Positions 50,724 to 59,284 of a stretch of 64,000 nt of DNA are shown here, in pieces. The number at the start of each line of letters is the position of its first letter. Positions within the stretch are counted from its first letter, which is position 1. The translations under genes were made by a program, and so were the position numbers. The stretch lies in the NCBI GenBank assembly GCA_965247535.1, contig OZ252018.1:1054001-1118000 (forward strand). The letters are read 5' to 3'. The stretch is from JAPPHY01 sp965247535 (GTDB lineage: Bacteria > Chloroflexota > Dehalococcoidia > Lucifugimonadales > UBA2985). Under the pieces are notes generated by a model. The model did no database searches, had not been told where the DNA came from, and saw only the letters and a list, made by a program, of their open reading frames with translations.

Positions 50724-51581
50724 TCAGCCGGGGGTGTTGGTAATCGACGCCCCCGGCTTTTTCTTCAGGGCCGCGTTCAAGTTTCCCGAAACGAATCCCC
50801 CGAGGTCTAGGGCCGCGTATAGGTATCCCAGGCCTCGCAGATCGGCCACCAGCTTCTCCCTGACGCCAGGCTCCAGAAGCAGCGCCATGTCCTCCTGCTC
50901 AACCTCTATGCGCGCAATAGTATCGTGGTGACGGACCCGGAACTGCCGGAGTCCCAGCTCGCGAAGCAGCGCCTCCGCCCGCGCAATTCGCCCCAGCGCT
51001 TCGACGGATACGGGCGTGCCGAAGGGAATTCGGGACGAGAGACATGGCTGAGCAGGCTTGTCCCACGTCGGCAGTCCCCGAAGCCGTGAAAGCTCCCGGA
51101 TATTCGCCTTGGTGAGTCCCGACTCCACCAGGGGATTGCGCACGCTGCGCTCCTCGCCGGCCTTGAGGCCGGGGCGGAAGTCGCCGAGGTCGTCGAGATT
51201 CGTGCCGCTGGACACCCACTCCAGCCCCTCAGCCTCGGCTATGGGCTGAAGCCTGGAGTAGAGCTCCACCTTGCAGAAGTAGCAACGGCGGGCGTCATTT
51301 GCGATGTAGCGTGGGTCTTCCAATTCGAGAGTGTCGATGACCCGGTGGCGTAGACCCAGCAACCGGGCGAGCTCCACAGCCTCCTCCAGCTCCGAGGGCG
51401 CCATGCTGGGCGACGACGCGGTCACCGCTAGGCAGCGGTCCCTCAGGACGTCGCCGGCCGTGGCCGCGAGATAGGTGCTGTCCACGCCCCCGGAGTAGGC
51501 CACAACCGTGGAGCCCATCTCCCGGAGAATGGTCTCCAGTCGCGCCTGCTTTGCCTGTAGCTCCTGTTCACCTTCGGACAT
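50724..51581 (-). CDS. larE: ATP-dependent sacrificial sulfur transferase LarE
   Basis: LarE adds sulfur to the pyridine carboxylates of the nickel-pincer cofactor precursor, giving up its own cysteine sulfur. The PP-loop is VVAYSGGVDSTYLAA at about residues 25-39. DARRCYFCKVELY and KPAQPCLSSRIP are the conserved cysteine regions, the latter holding the sulfur-donor cysteine. At 285 residues it matches the family. ATG at 51581 is used. Its 3' end overlaps a terminator hairpin for the convergent gene. LarC is in the window; LarB is not. Confidence 0.9.
   Translation of the reverse strand: MSEGEQELQAKQARLETILREMGSTVVAYSGGVDSTYLAATAGDVLRDRCLAVTASSPSMAPSELEEAVELARLLGLRHRVIDTLELEDPRYIANDARRCYFCKVELYSRLQPIAEAEGLEWVSSGTNLDDLGDFRPGLKAGEERSVRNPLVESGLTKANIRELSRLRGLPTWDKPAQPCLSSRIPFGTPVSVEALGRIARAEALLRELGLRQFRVRHHDTIARIEVEQEDMALLLEPGVREKLVADLRGLGYLYAALDLGGFVSGNLNAALKKKPGASITNTPG
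50726..50762 (+). terminator. intrinsic terminator of the zinc-ribbon gene, inside the larE 3' end
   Basis: AGCCGGGGG (50726-50734) and CCCCCGGCT (50750-50758) form a 9-bp stem with a 15-base loop, then TTTTT. It is a classic rho-independent terminator for the plus strand, and its bases also code for the last codons of larE. Confidence 0.75.
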
Positions 51582-51651
51582 GCGTGGTATCCTCGCAGCC
51601 TGATTCTCCAAGCCCTGCAATCAGCATAGACCCTGCTACCTCTGCACGCAA

Positions 51652-53043
51652 CTATCCGTCGGGTGACGGCCGCTGCGGAAACGCCAATGCCAGCGCTTCT
51701 CCGACCGACCCGGCGCTGAGCAGCCTCACTCCTGCGGGCGGTTCCAGGCTCGCGAACGCCGAGCGCGGGCCGATGCACGACTCGAAGCCCATGTGGCCGA
51801 GCTCGGCCAGCCTGCGGGGCACCTGCGAGGCGCTCCTCAGCTCGCCGCCCAGGCCAATCTCGCCGAGTGCAGACGATGCCTCCGGGAGCGAAGCGTTTCT
51901 CAGGCTGGAGGCCAACGCAAGCGCCATGCCGAGGTCAACCGCCGGCTCGGCGGCCCGAAAACCGCCGGCCACGTTGACTATGATGTCCTGGCCCCCCAGG
52001 TTTACCCCGGCGCGCTTTACCAGCACCGCGATGATCATTAGGAGCCGTCCCATGTCCACACCGTTGGCGACGCGCCTGGGAGCGGGAAGCGCCGAAGGCG
52101 TGGCCAGCGCCTGTATTTCAACCAGCAACGGGCGAGTACCCTCCATGACCGGCACCACCACGGAACCGACTGCGTTGGCCTGGCGGGACGCAAGCGCCGC
52201 CTCGGACGGGTTTGGAACCTCGATGAGGCCCGCGTCGCCCATCTCGAACACGCCCACTTCGTCGGTGGCGCCAAAGCGGTTCTTTTCGCCACGCAGCGTT
52301 CTGTAGGCGCCCAGGCTTCCTCCCTCCAGGTAGAGCACTGCGTCGACCATGTGCTCCAGCGTGCGCGGGCCCGCGAGGTTGCCGTCTTTGGTGACGTGCC
52401 CTGTGACCATGATGGGCGTCCCGCAGGTCTTGGCCTTCCGCAGGAGAGCCAGACCGCACTCTCTCACCTGGCCTATGCTACCCGCTCCGGCCGGCTGGTC
52501 GGAGAACGCCACGGACTGAATGGAGTCTACGACAACCAGGGTGGGGGAGAGGCGGTCCAGGTGGTGCAGGATGGCGGCCATGTCCGTCTCCGCGAGCACG
52601 TGGAGCCCCTTCCCGGATATGCCGAGCCGGTCCGCTCGGAGCCTGATCTGCTGCGATGACTCTTCGCCGGAGACGTAGAGCGCGGGCCCTGCGCGCTCGG
52701 CGAGGGCGGCCGCCATCTGCAGGAGCAATGTGGACTTGCCGACGCCCGGGTCGCCTCCGACCAGCACCAGCGAGCCGGGAACGAGGCCGCCGCCCAGCAC
52801 GCGATTGGCCTCCTCCATCTGGAGCGGCAGCCGGGGGAAGTCCTCCAGCGCCACCGCTGAAAGCTCACGCGGCTCCGACGCCTGCGCGGACGCCAGCCAC
52901 GCCCCGGCGCCTCTGGATGCGGTTCGCGGGGCCTCTACCAGCGTGTTCCACTCGCCGCACGAGGGGCAGCGGCCCTCCCATCGAAGGGCCTCCGCGCCGC
53001 AGTCACGGCAGAAAAAGGAGCTGCGGGTTTGCTCTCTGGTCAT
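51652..53043 (-). CDS. radA: DNA repair protein RadA (Sms)
   Basis: RadA processes recombination intermediates as a RecA-like hexameric helicase. The N-terminal zinc finger is FFCRDCGAEALRWEGRCPSCGEW at about residues 10-32. Walker A is GGDPGVGKST, and the RadA-specific KNRFGATDEVGVFEM is clear. A Lon-protease-like C-terminal domain completes 463 residues. ATG at 53043 is chosen over one at 53073. It follows clpC by 130 bases on the same strand. Confidence 0.96.
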   Translation of the reverse strand: MTREQTRSSFFCRDCGAEALRWEGRCPSCGEWNTLVEAPRTASRGAGAWLASAQASEPRELSAVALEDFPRLPLQMEEANRVLGGGLVPGSLVLVGGDPGVGKSTLLLQMAAALAERAGPALYVSGEESSQQIRLRADRLGISGKGLHVLAETDMAAILHHLDRLSPTLVVVDSIQSVAFSDQPAGAGSIGQVRECGLALLRKAKTCGTPIMVTGHVTKDGNLAGPRTLEHMVDAVLYLEGGSLGAYRTLRGEKNRFGATDEVGVFEMGDAGLIEVPNPSEAALASRQANAVGSVVVPVMEGTRPLLVEIQALATPSALPAPRRVANGVDMGRLLMIIAVLVKRAGVNLGGQDIIVNVAGGFRAAEPAVDLGMALALASSLRNASLPEASSALGEIGLGGELRSASQVPRRLAELGHMGFESCIGPRSAFASLEPPAGVRLLSAGSVGEALALAFPQRPSPDG

Positions 53044-53173
53044 GTTGAGGCGTGCAGATGCATAGCGAGCCAAGATAGAATCAGCACGCCGAGAAAGCTC
53101 GACTGCCGTCCCTGGCGGTCGGGTGCAGACTGAGTCCAGCGCGGTTGGCTAGGGACCGGGGCCGCGGGCCGCG

Positions 53174-55633
53174 TTAGGGAAGGGTGGCCACCTCGCCGAT
53201 TCGCGCCACGAACTTGTCGTCTGCCACGTCCACTAGCACCGTGTCGCCGGCGCTCATCCGGCCGCTCAGCAGCTCCTCGGACAGCATGTCTTCAATTTCG
53301 TCCTGAATGACGCGGCGGAGAGGCCTCGCGCCGTAGTTGGGGTCGTAGCCCTTCTCGGCCAGGAGCTCCTTGGCAGTCTGCGAGATCTCCAGCTCGATGT
53401 TCTTCTCCTTGAGCTGGTCCTGCACCTTCCTGAGCATGAGCTCTACGATCTCAAGTATGTGCTCCTTGGACAGGGGGTGGAACACCAGGCTCGCGTCGAT
53501 TCGGTTGAGGAACTCTGGGCGGAAGAACCGCTTGACCTCATCCATAACCTTGTCCTTCATGCGCTGGTACTGCTGCTCGGTGGTGGTGGCTTCATCAGCC
53601 TTCAGGGCGAAGCCGAGGGACGTGTCCCGCTTGATCAGGTCCGAGCCGATGTTGCTGGTCATGACGATGATGGAGTTACGGAAGTCCACGCGCCGGCCCT
53701 TGGCGTCGGTCAGGTGGCCGTCGTCGAATATCTGGAGGAGTATGTTGAACACCTCCGGGTGGGCCTTCTCGATCTCGTCGAGGAGGATGGCGCAGTAGGA
53801 CTTGCGTCGGACGGCCTCGGTGAGCTGACCGCCCTCGTCGTAGCCCACGTAGCCCGGGGGCGCGCCCATGAGGCGGGCGACCGTGTGGCGCTCCATGAAC
53901 TCGGACATGTCCAGGCGGATCATGGCGTCCTCGCTGCCGAACATGAACTCGGCCAGCGCTCGCACAAGCTCCGTCTTACCCACACCGGTGGGGCCCAGGA
54001 AGATAAAGCTGCCGATGGGCCGGCGCGGGTCCTTGATGCCCGCCCTCGCCCTGCGAACGGCCTTGGACACCACGTTTATCGCCTCGTGCTGGCCGATGAT
54101 CCGGTTGTGCATGGACGACTCCATGTGGAGCAGGCGCTCCATGTCCTCCATGGCCAGGCGTGTGACCGGGATCCCCGTCCACATGCTCACAACCTCCGCG
54201 ATGTCCTCCTCGGTCACAGTCAACTCATTGACGTTGGTCTCCGTCTGCCAGTCCTCCTCCATGCCCTCCAGCTTGTCCGCGAGCTTGAGCTCTCGGTCGC
54301 GGAGCTCAGCGGCGTACTCGTACTGCTGGGAGGCGATGGCCTCGTCCTTCTCGCGCCGGACGTTCTCCAGCACCTTCATGGACTCCTTCATGGACAGGGG
54401 AGTGGAGCTGGCCCGGATTCGCACCTTGGAGGCCGCCTCGTCCACAAGGTCGATCGCCTTGTCGGGCATGAACCGGTCTGCGATGAACCGCGATGCCAGG
54501 GTGGCCGCGGTGTGCAGGGCTTCGTCCGTGATGGTCAGGCGGTGGTGCTCCTCGTAGCGGCTCTTGATGCCGCGGAGAATCGATATGGTGTCATCGGTGG
54601 ACGGCTCTTCCACCTGCACGGGCTGGAAGCGGCGCTCCAACGCGGGGTCCCGCTCCACGTACTTGCGGTAGTCGTCCAGGGTAGTAGCGCCGATGCACTG
54701 TATCTCGCCGCGAGAAAGGGCCGGCTTGAGGATGTTGGCAGCGTCGACCGCTCCCTCTGCTGCGCCCGCTCCCACCATCGTGTGCATCTCGTCGATGAAC
54801 AGGACGCAGTTGCCAGAGCCGCGAATCTCCTCCAGGATCTTCTTCAGCCGCTCCTCGAACTCACCCCGGTACTTGGTGCCGGCCACCAGGGCCCCCATGT
54901 CCAGGGTGACCAGGCGCTTGCCGGAAAGCGTCTCCGGGACCTCGCCGCTGACGATGCGCTGGGCAAGGGCCTCCACGATGGCGGTCTTGCCGACGCCCGG
55001 CTCGCCGATGAGGACCGGGTTGTTCTTGGTGCGCCGGCTCAGGATCTGCATCACTCGCTGGAGCTCGCGGTCCCTACCGACGACGGGGTCCAGCTTGCTC
55101 GAACGTGCCGCGCTGGTCAGGTCGATGCCCAGCTGGTCCAGGGTTGGCGTGCGAGTGGACGTGCGGGTACCGCTGTGTCCGCTGCTCACGCTCTGGCTGA
55201 GGATCCGGCTGGTCTCTGAGCGGACCTTGTCCAGGGAGACGCCGAGGCTCTCCAGTACGCCCGCGGCCACACCCTCGCCCTCGCGCATGAGTCCGATGAG
55301 GATGTGCTCGGTGCCGATGTAGTGGTGGTTGAGGCGGCGCGCCTCGTCCACGGCCAGCTCGATGACCTTCTTGGCGCGCGGCGTGAGGCCGATGTCGCCG
55401 GGGCTGCTGCGCTCGCCCTTGCCGATGATGAACTCAACGGCCGAACGCACCTTGCCAAGCTCGACGCTCAGGTTGGACAGCACGCGCGCGGCAACGCCGT
55501 CTGTCTCGCGTACAAGCCCCAGCAGGATGTGCTCCGTGCCGATGTAGTTGTGGTTGAAGCGCTGTGCTTCTTCCTGGGCAAGCGAAAGTACTCTTCGGGC
55601 TCGTTCTGAGAATTTCTCGAATCTGCTGGTCAT
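53174..55633 (-). CDS. clpC: ATP-dependent Clp protease ATP-binding subunit ClpC
   Basis: This AAA+ unfoldase of 819 residues works with ClpP. It has the ClpC layout: two N-terminal Clp_N repeats (about residues 1-145), AAA-1 with GEPGVGKTAIVEALA, a central UVR/M domain (about 410-450) and AAA-2 with GPTGVGKTELV. The end carries a ClpP-docking and C-terminal small domain. The start is 17 bases downstream of rpsA, so the two are cotranscribed. No CIRCE or HAIR element was found directly upstream. Confidence 0.97.
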   Translation of the reverse strand: MTSRFEKFSERARRVLSLAQEEAQRFNHNYIGTEHILLGLVRETDGVAARVLSNLSVELGKVRSAVEFIIGKGERSSPGDIGLTPRAKKVIELAVDEARRLNHHYIGTEHILIGLMREGEGVAAGVLESLGVSLDKVRSETSRILSQSVSSGHSGTRTSTRTPTLDQLGIDLTSAARSSKLDPVVGRDRELQRVMQILSRRTKNNPVLIGEPGVGKTAIVEALAQRIVSGEVPETLSGKRLVTLDMGALVAGTKYRGEFEERLKKILEEIRGSGNCVLFIDEMHTMVGAGAAEGAVDAANILKPALSRGEIQCIGATTLDDYRKYVERDPALERRFQPVQVEEPSTDDTISILRGIKSRYEEHHRLTITDEALHTAATLASRFIADRFMPDKAIDLVDEAASKVRIRASSTPLSMKESMKVLENVRREKDEAIASQQYEYAAELRDRELKLADKLEGMEEDWQTETNVNELTVTEEDIAEVVSMWTGIPVTRLAMEDMERLLHMESSMHNRIIGQHEAINVVSKAVRRARAGIKDPRRPIGSFIFLGPTGVGKTELVRALAEFMFGSEDAMIRLDMSEFMERHTVARLMGAPPGYVGYDEGGQLTEAVRRKSYCAILLDEIEKAHPEVFNILLQIFDDGHLTDAKGRRVDFRNSIIVMTSNIGSDLIKRDTSLGFALKADEATTTEQQYQRMKDKVMDEVKRFFRPEFLNRIDASLVFHPLSKEHILEIVELMLRKVQDQLKEKNIELEISQTAKELLAEKGYDPNYGARPLRRVIQDEIEDMLSEELLSGRMSAGDTVLVDVADDKFVARIGEVATLP

Positions 55634-55650
55634 TGCTCTCTCCTAACGCG

Positions 55651-56790
55651 CTATCTCTCAGGCGAGGCAAAATCCTCTGGCCAGGGTATGCCCTCGGCCT
55701 GTTTCAAGCTGAGCGCCAAGCGCTTCCGCTCGGGCTCAATCTTCAAGATCCTCAGGGTAAGCTGGTCTCCTTCTCTGACCACCTCCCTAGGGTGGCTAAC
55801 CGTGTTGTAGCTGAGCTCTGAGATGTGGATCAGGCCTTCAACCGACCCTTCCAGACGTGCAAAGGCGCCGAAGTTGGTGAGCTTGGTGACCGTGGCGTCG
55901 ATCAGCTGGTCCACGTGGTAACGTTCCGGAACGGTGTCCCACGGCTCCGGCGCCAGTCTCTTCAGGCTGAGTGCAATCCGCTTGGTCTCCATGTCCACCT
56001 TCAGAACGTACACGTCCACTTCATCGCCCACCTTGACCACCTGCTCGGTCGAGAGCACCGGCTCCCAGGACAACTCTGAGATGTGGATGAGGCCGTCGGC
56101 GCCGCCTAGGTCAACGAACGCTCCAAAGTCGCTTACGCCGCTTACGCGTCCCCGGCGGGTCTCTCCCGGCTCCAGGTCCTGAAGGAGCTGCTCCTTGCGG
56201 GACTGTCTGTACTCCTGGATGGCCACCTTCTCGGAGAAGACGGCCCTTCGCCTCGCGCGGTCCACCTCGATGACCTTGAGCTGGATGTTCTCACCGATGC
56301 GGCTCTCGTCGCCGTCGTCGCCGGCGCTTCTGGGCGCCCAGGCCAGGTGAGACGTGGGCACAAAGCCCTTGAGGCCCGAGACGTCGACCAGAGCACCGCC
56401 CCGGTTGAATCCTGTGATGGTTCCGGTCACCGGCTCCCCGTTGTCGAGATTGTCGGCCACGTTCAGCCAGCTAATCTCCTCCCTTGCCCTGTCCACGGAG
56501 AGGATGGCGGCACCGTCCGCACGCTCCGCCTCCATAACGCAGGTGAGGATGTCGTCGCCAACCCTCAGGGAGGCGAGTTCCTCCTCCGAGAAGGAGCGCA
56601 TCTCCTTGGACGGCACAATGCCTTCCGACTTGTTGCCGATGCCTACGAGAATGCTGTCGCGGTCCACGCTCATGACGACACCCTGAACGAGGTCGCCGCT
56701 GCGAATGGCCCGCATCTGCTCCGACTCGCGGAGCAGCGACTCCATGTTCTCGACTGTGGGAGCAGAATCTGTAGTGGTCACTTCAGTCAT
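55651..56790 (-). CDS. rpsA: 30S ribosomal protein S1
   Basis: This 379-residue protein has four S1 RNA-binding domains (about residues 30-105, 120-190, 205-275 and 290-360). Recurrent signatures include GALVDVSGLKGFVP, GAFVDLGGADGLIHISEL and GAFARLEGSVEGLIHISEL. Four-domain S1 is common outside proteobacteria. It has its own promoter at 56866-56838 and lies 250 bases downstream of the 5S rRNA gene. Confidence 0.95.
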   Translation of the reverse strand: MTEVTTTDSAPTVENMESLLRESEQMRAIRSGDLVQGVVMSVDRDSILVGIGNKSEGIVPSKEMRSFSEEELASLRVGDDILTCVMEAERADGAAILSVDRAREEISWLNVADNLDNGEPVTGTITGFNRGGALVDVSGLKGFVPTSHLAWAPRSAGDDGDESRIGENIQLKVIEVDRARRRAVFSEKVAIQEYRQSRKEQLLQDLEPGETRRGRVSGVSDFGAFVDLGGADGLIHISELSWEPVLSTEQVVKVGDEVDVYVLKVDMETKRIALSLKRLAPEPWDTVPERYHVDQLIDATVTKLTNFGAFARLEGSVEGLIHISELSYNTVSHPREVVREGDQLTLRILKIEPERKRLALSLKQAEGIPWPEDFASPER

Positions 56791-56837
56791 CTCTACATTT
56801 GAACCGGGGGGAAGAGCTTCTCCCCGTACATGCTAGA

Positions 56838-56866
56838 ATTATATGCCCCTTCCAGATAGGTGTAAA
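56838..56866 (-). promoter_or_regulatory. sigma-70 promoter of rpsA-clpC
   Basis: On the minus strand TTTACA (56866-56861), a 17-base spacer and TATAAT (56843-56838) are near consensus. The leader of about 41 bases holds a GGGGAGAAGCTCTTCCCC palindrome-like stem. Confidence 0.7.
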
Positions 56867-56982
56867 GTGGCTTTGGCTTGCCGGCGGCTCAGTATTGGCT
56901 TCCGAATGCGCCGTACCGCGGGCATGGCGGCATGCGATTCGGCGTGTAGCTCTTGGAGTAGAGTGGTCATCCGTTAGGTGGA

Positions 56983-57021
56983 CCGGCGGGCCAATCTGTA
57001 ATAGTTGAGCAGACCCGCCGG
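56983..57021 (-). terminator. hairpin downstream of the 5S rRNA gene
   Basis: CCGGCGGG and CCCGCCGG, 8 bp each, are separated by 23 bases, about 20 bases past the 5S 3' end. There is no T tract, so it is a candidate terminator or processing stem. Confidence 0.4.
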
Positions 57022-57040
57022 AGCGATTGTGACCAGTGCC

Positions 57041-57156
57041 CCTGGCAGTGACCTATTTTCCCACCCAGTTGCCCAGGCAGTATCGTCGGCGCTGGGGTGT
57101 TTCACTTCCGTGTTCGAGATGGGTACGGGTGGTTCCACCCCGCTAGGACCACCAGA
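57041..57156 (-). rRNA. rrf: 5S ribosomal RNA
   Basis: The minus strand contains the universal 5S core CCCATCTCGAACACGGAAGT. GCGGGGTGGAACCAC lies before it and CCCAGCGCCGACGATA after it. The ends pair as CTGGTGGT with ACTGCCAG (helix I). The size is about 115 bases. No 16S or 23S sequence lies on either side, so this is a stand-alone copy. A separate promoter at 57195-57167 would drive it. An IS lies about 50 bases upstream of its 5' end. Confidence 0.93.
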
Positions 57157-57166
57157 GACATTGATT

Positions 57167-57195
57167 ATGATAGGGGCTGAGTCGCAAGAATGCAA
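57167..57195 (-). promoter_or_regulatory. promoter of the stand-alone 5S rRNA gene
   Basis: On the minus strand TTGCAT (57195-57190), a 17-base spacer and TATCAT (57172-57167) lie just upstream of the 5S gene, with a start near 57160. The IS terminal repeat begins 10 bases further out, so the promoter is intact. Confidence 0.55.
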
Positions 57196-57204
57196 TAGTT
57201 CAAG

Positions 57205-58466
57205 TTGCTTCAGAATAAATGTTACCGAGAGGGGTATCGTTGCTTCATAAGTCATGTTGCCGGGAGGGGACATTAGGAGAGGCAGCGTGAGCGTGAAGGA
57301 GTACATAGAACGGAAGCAGGAGCGGTACAGGCCGGCAGGACGAGGGGAGCGGGGCCGTCTGCTGGACGAGATAGTAGCTGTGACCGGCTACCACCGGAAA
57401 TCGGCCACACGGCTCATGGCTAGGATGAGGAGTGGGCGGGTCCAGCGGAATAGGCGGGGGCGCCCGCGGCGGTATGGGCCGGAGGTGGAAGCGGCGCTGA
57501 GAGAGGTCTGGGAGATGAGCGACCGGCTGTGCGGGAGACGACTGGCGCCCTTCATGGGGGAGCTGGTATCCCGTCTTCAGGCTTGGGAGGCGTTGCTACT
57601 ATCGCGGGACATAGTGGAGCAACTGAACAGCATGAGCGCTTCCACCATCGACCGGCTGCTACGGCCATACAAGACCGGAGGGCTACGACAGCCCTGGACC
57701 AGTCGGACGACGTCCGGAAGCCAGCTCAAGGCGACCATCCCCATCCGCACCTTCGGGGAACGGGGGCGACCCGCCACCAGGCTTCCTGGAGGTGGACCTG
57801 GTGGCCCACTGTGGGGAGAGCACGGAGGGGTTCTACCTGAACACCCTAACCGGGGTGGACATCGCCACCGGCAGGGTGGGCCGCCGCGCGGTGTGTGGCA
57901 AGGGCCAGGAGCGGGTAGGAGGCGCCGTGCACGAGATGACTCGCGCTCTGCCATTCCCCCTCCTGGACCTACACGCCGACAACGGCAGCGAGTTCATCAA
58001 CCACCACTTGTTCGCCTACTGCCAACAACAGGGGATCCGGCTGAGTCGCTCCCGTCCCTACAAGAAGAACGACAACGCCCTCGTGGAACAGAAGAACTGG
58101 GCGGCCGTCAGGCGTCACGTGGGCTATGACCGCTACTCTACGCGGGTGGCCTTCGAGCGCCTCCAGGAATTGCACCGATTGGCAGGACTTCTCCACAACC
58201 TCTTCCTCCCCGTAATGAAGCTCCTGTACAAGAGTCGCCAGGGCGCCCGCGTACGCAAGGTCTACGACACCGCCCAAACACCCTACCAGAGACTCTCGGC
58301 TCTCAATGTACTCCCACAGGAGCACAAAGACAGCCTCCAGGGTTCTCTATAGGTCTCTCAATCCATCGCTACGCAACCCGGTTGAACAAGGCCCTGGAAG
58401 CCCTGTGGGACACCGCAGACCCGCACCCAGACCACCACCTCTCGGTAACATCTTCTATTGACGCAA
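57205..58466 (+). mobile_element. decayed DDE insertion sequence, about 1.26 kb
   Basis: Imperfect terminal inverted repeats share TGTTACCGAGAGG: at the left end this follows TTGCTTCAGAATAAA (57205), and at the right end the reverse complement reads TTGCGTCAATAGAAGA before the same core (58466). They flank a broken transposase. No clear target duplication was seen. It lies between the 5S gene and a broken protease-like gene. Confidence 0.7.
57254..58430 (+). pseudogene. multiply frameshifted integrase-type transposase
   Basis: The sense is spread over several frames. The first (GTG at 57287 or ATG at 57254) reads a helix-turn-helix start with VTGYHRKSATRLMARM and GRPRRYGPEVEAAL, and is intact to about 57760. 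The second continues from PPPGFLEVDLVAHCGE. It runs through LHADNGSEFINHHLF and SRSRPYKKNDNALVEQKNW to about 58350, giving the DDE core. The third supplies LNKALEALWDTAD near 58382. At least two frame changes and a further break near 58355 make this a dead element. Confidence 0.8.
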
Positions 58467-58538
58467 TACGGCGCGGGGGCGCTCCTGTCGCCAGTCCTCA
58501 GGCGGACGCGGGCCGCGCGTTCGGGACAGTTTTGCTCT

Positions 58539-58909
58539 CTATGCCGTGGCCTGTATTACCACGCGTCCGCCGTGGCGAACCCGGATGCTCAGGTCATGTC
58601 CGTCCATAAGCAACATGCCTAGTAACGGGCTGCAGTCGGACTCGTCTGCATCAATATGCCGAAGACGTCCGTCCCACAATACCGACACACGGTAGATGTC
58701 GAAGGACACTACGCTACCATCCGCGAGGCGTGCTTCCCCTGACTCCGGCGAGGCAACTGCAACTCGGCCACCACCGAATGTGGCAGGGTCAAGTAGCCGT
58801 TGTAACTTGTGTTCACTACGGTTTCGACTTCCTGCCTCCGTCCCCCTGGCCCTTGCACTGAGAGAAAGACCACAGGTTCGTAGAAGGCGTTGACGATCCC
58901 CTCTATCAC
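58539..58909 (-). pseudogene. broken clan-AA aspartic-protease-like (retropepsin-fold) gene
   Basis: From GTG at 58909 the frame reads VIEGIVNAFYEPVVFLSVQG, then VETVVNTSYNGYLTLPHSVVAEL. At about 58740 the sense jumps frame to ESGEARLADGSVVSFDIYRVSVLWDG, ending LLGMLLMDGHDLSIRV and VVIQATA. In intact relatives the catalytic triplet is DTG/DTS; here it reads NTS, so the catalytic aspartate is gone as well. The start overlaps the stop of the partner gene (GTGA), the usual arrangement of this two-gene cassette. Confidence 0.7.
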
Positions 58910-59196
58910 CTCGCCGGCCTCAGGGGCCGACCGCCGAAGCGACGCAGTACAACGTCCCCGATGGTCAATGAGTAGATGTTGATGGCGGCCGGACGCCGCT
59001 CCCACAGCCGGTCCGTCGTGGCGACAACGCTTTCGCCGATGGCCCAATCGCCGCTCTCCACGTCAATGGAGATGATCTCGCCGTGGTGATCATCTTCGAC
59101 CTTTCGCCTAATGTCCCGCTCGTACAGCTCCTTGCCGAGCCGGATTACCTCCTCACGGGGCCTGCGCGCCCGTGGCGGGGTCTTCGCATCCGACAT
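58906..59196 (-). CDS. partner protein of the aspartic-protease-like cassette
   Basis: This 96-residue protein has REEVIRLGKELYERDIRRKVEDDHHGEIISIDVESGDWAIG near the start and then VVATTDRLWERRPAAINIYSLTIG. Similar small proteins precede retropepsin-like genes in Chloroflexota and cyanobacteria in what looks like a toxin-antitoxin-style pair; I recall this from general knowledge and did not check. ATG at 59196 with AAGGAGG upstream is chosen. The partner gene is broken, so this one is now alone. Confidence 0.65.
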   Translation of the reverse strand: MSDAKTPPRARRPREEVIRLGKELYERDIRRKVEDDHHGEIISIDVESGDWAIGESVVATTDRLWERRPAAINIYSLTIGDVVLRRFGGRPLRPAR

Positions 59197-59284
59197 GCCG
59201 CCTCCTTCACAATCCGTTCGCCCGTGGACACATTCTATCGCATGGCGGCGCGCCATACAACGCGCATGGATATCTCGCCCATTC

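Noticed and set aside
53459..55219. Long open frame on the plus strand opposite clpC
   Set aside because: It is a shadow of the GC-rich clpC coding strand; no family motif, odd composition, and clpC is certain.
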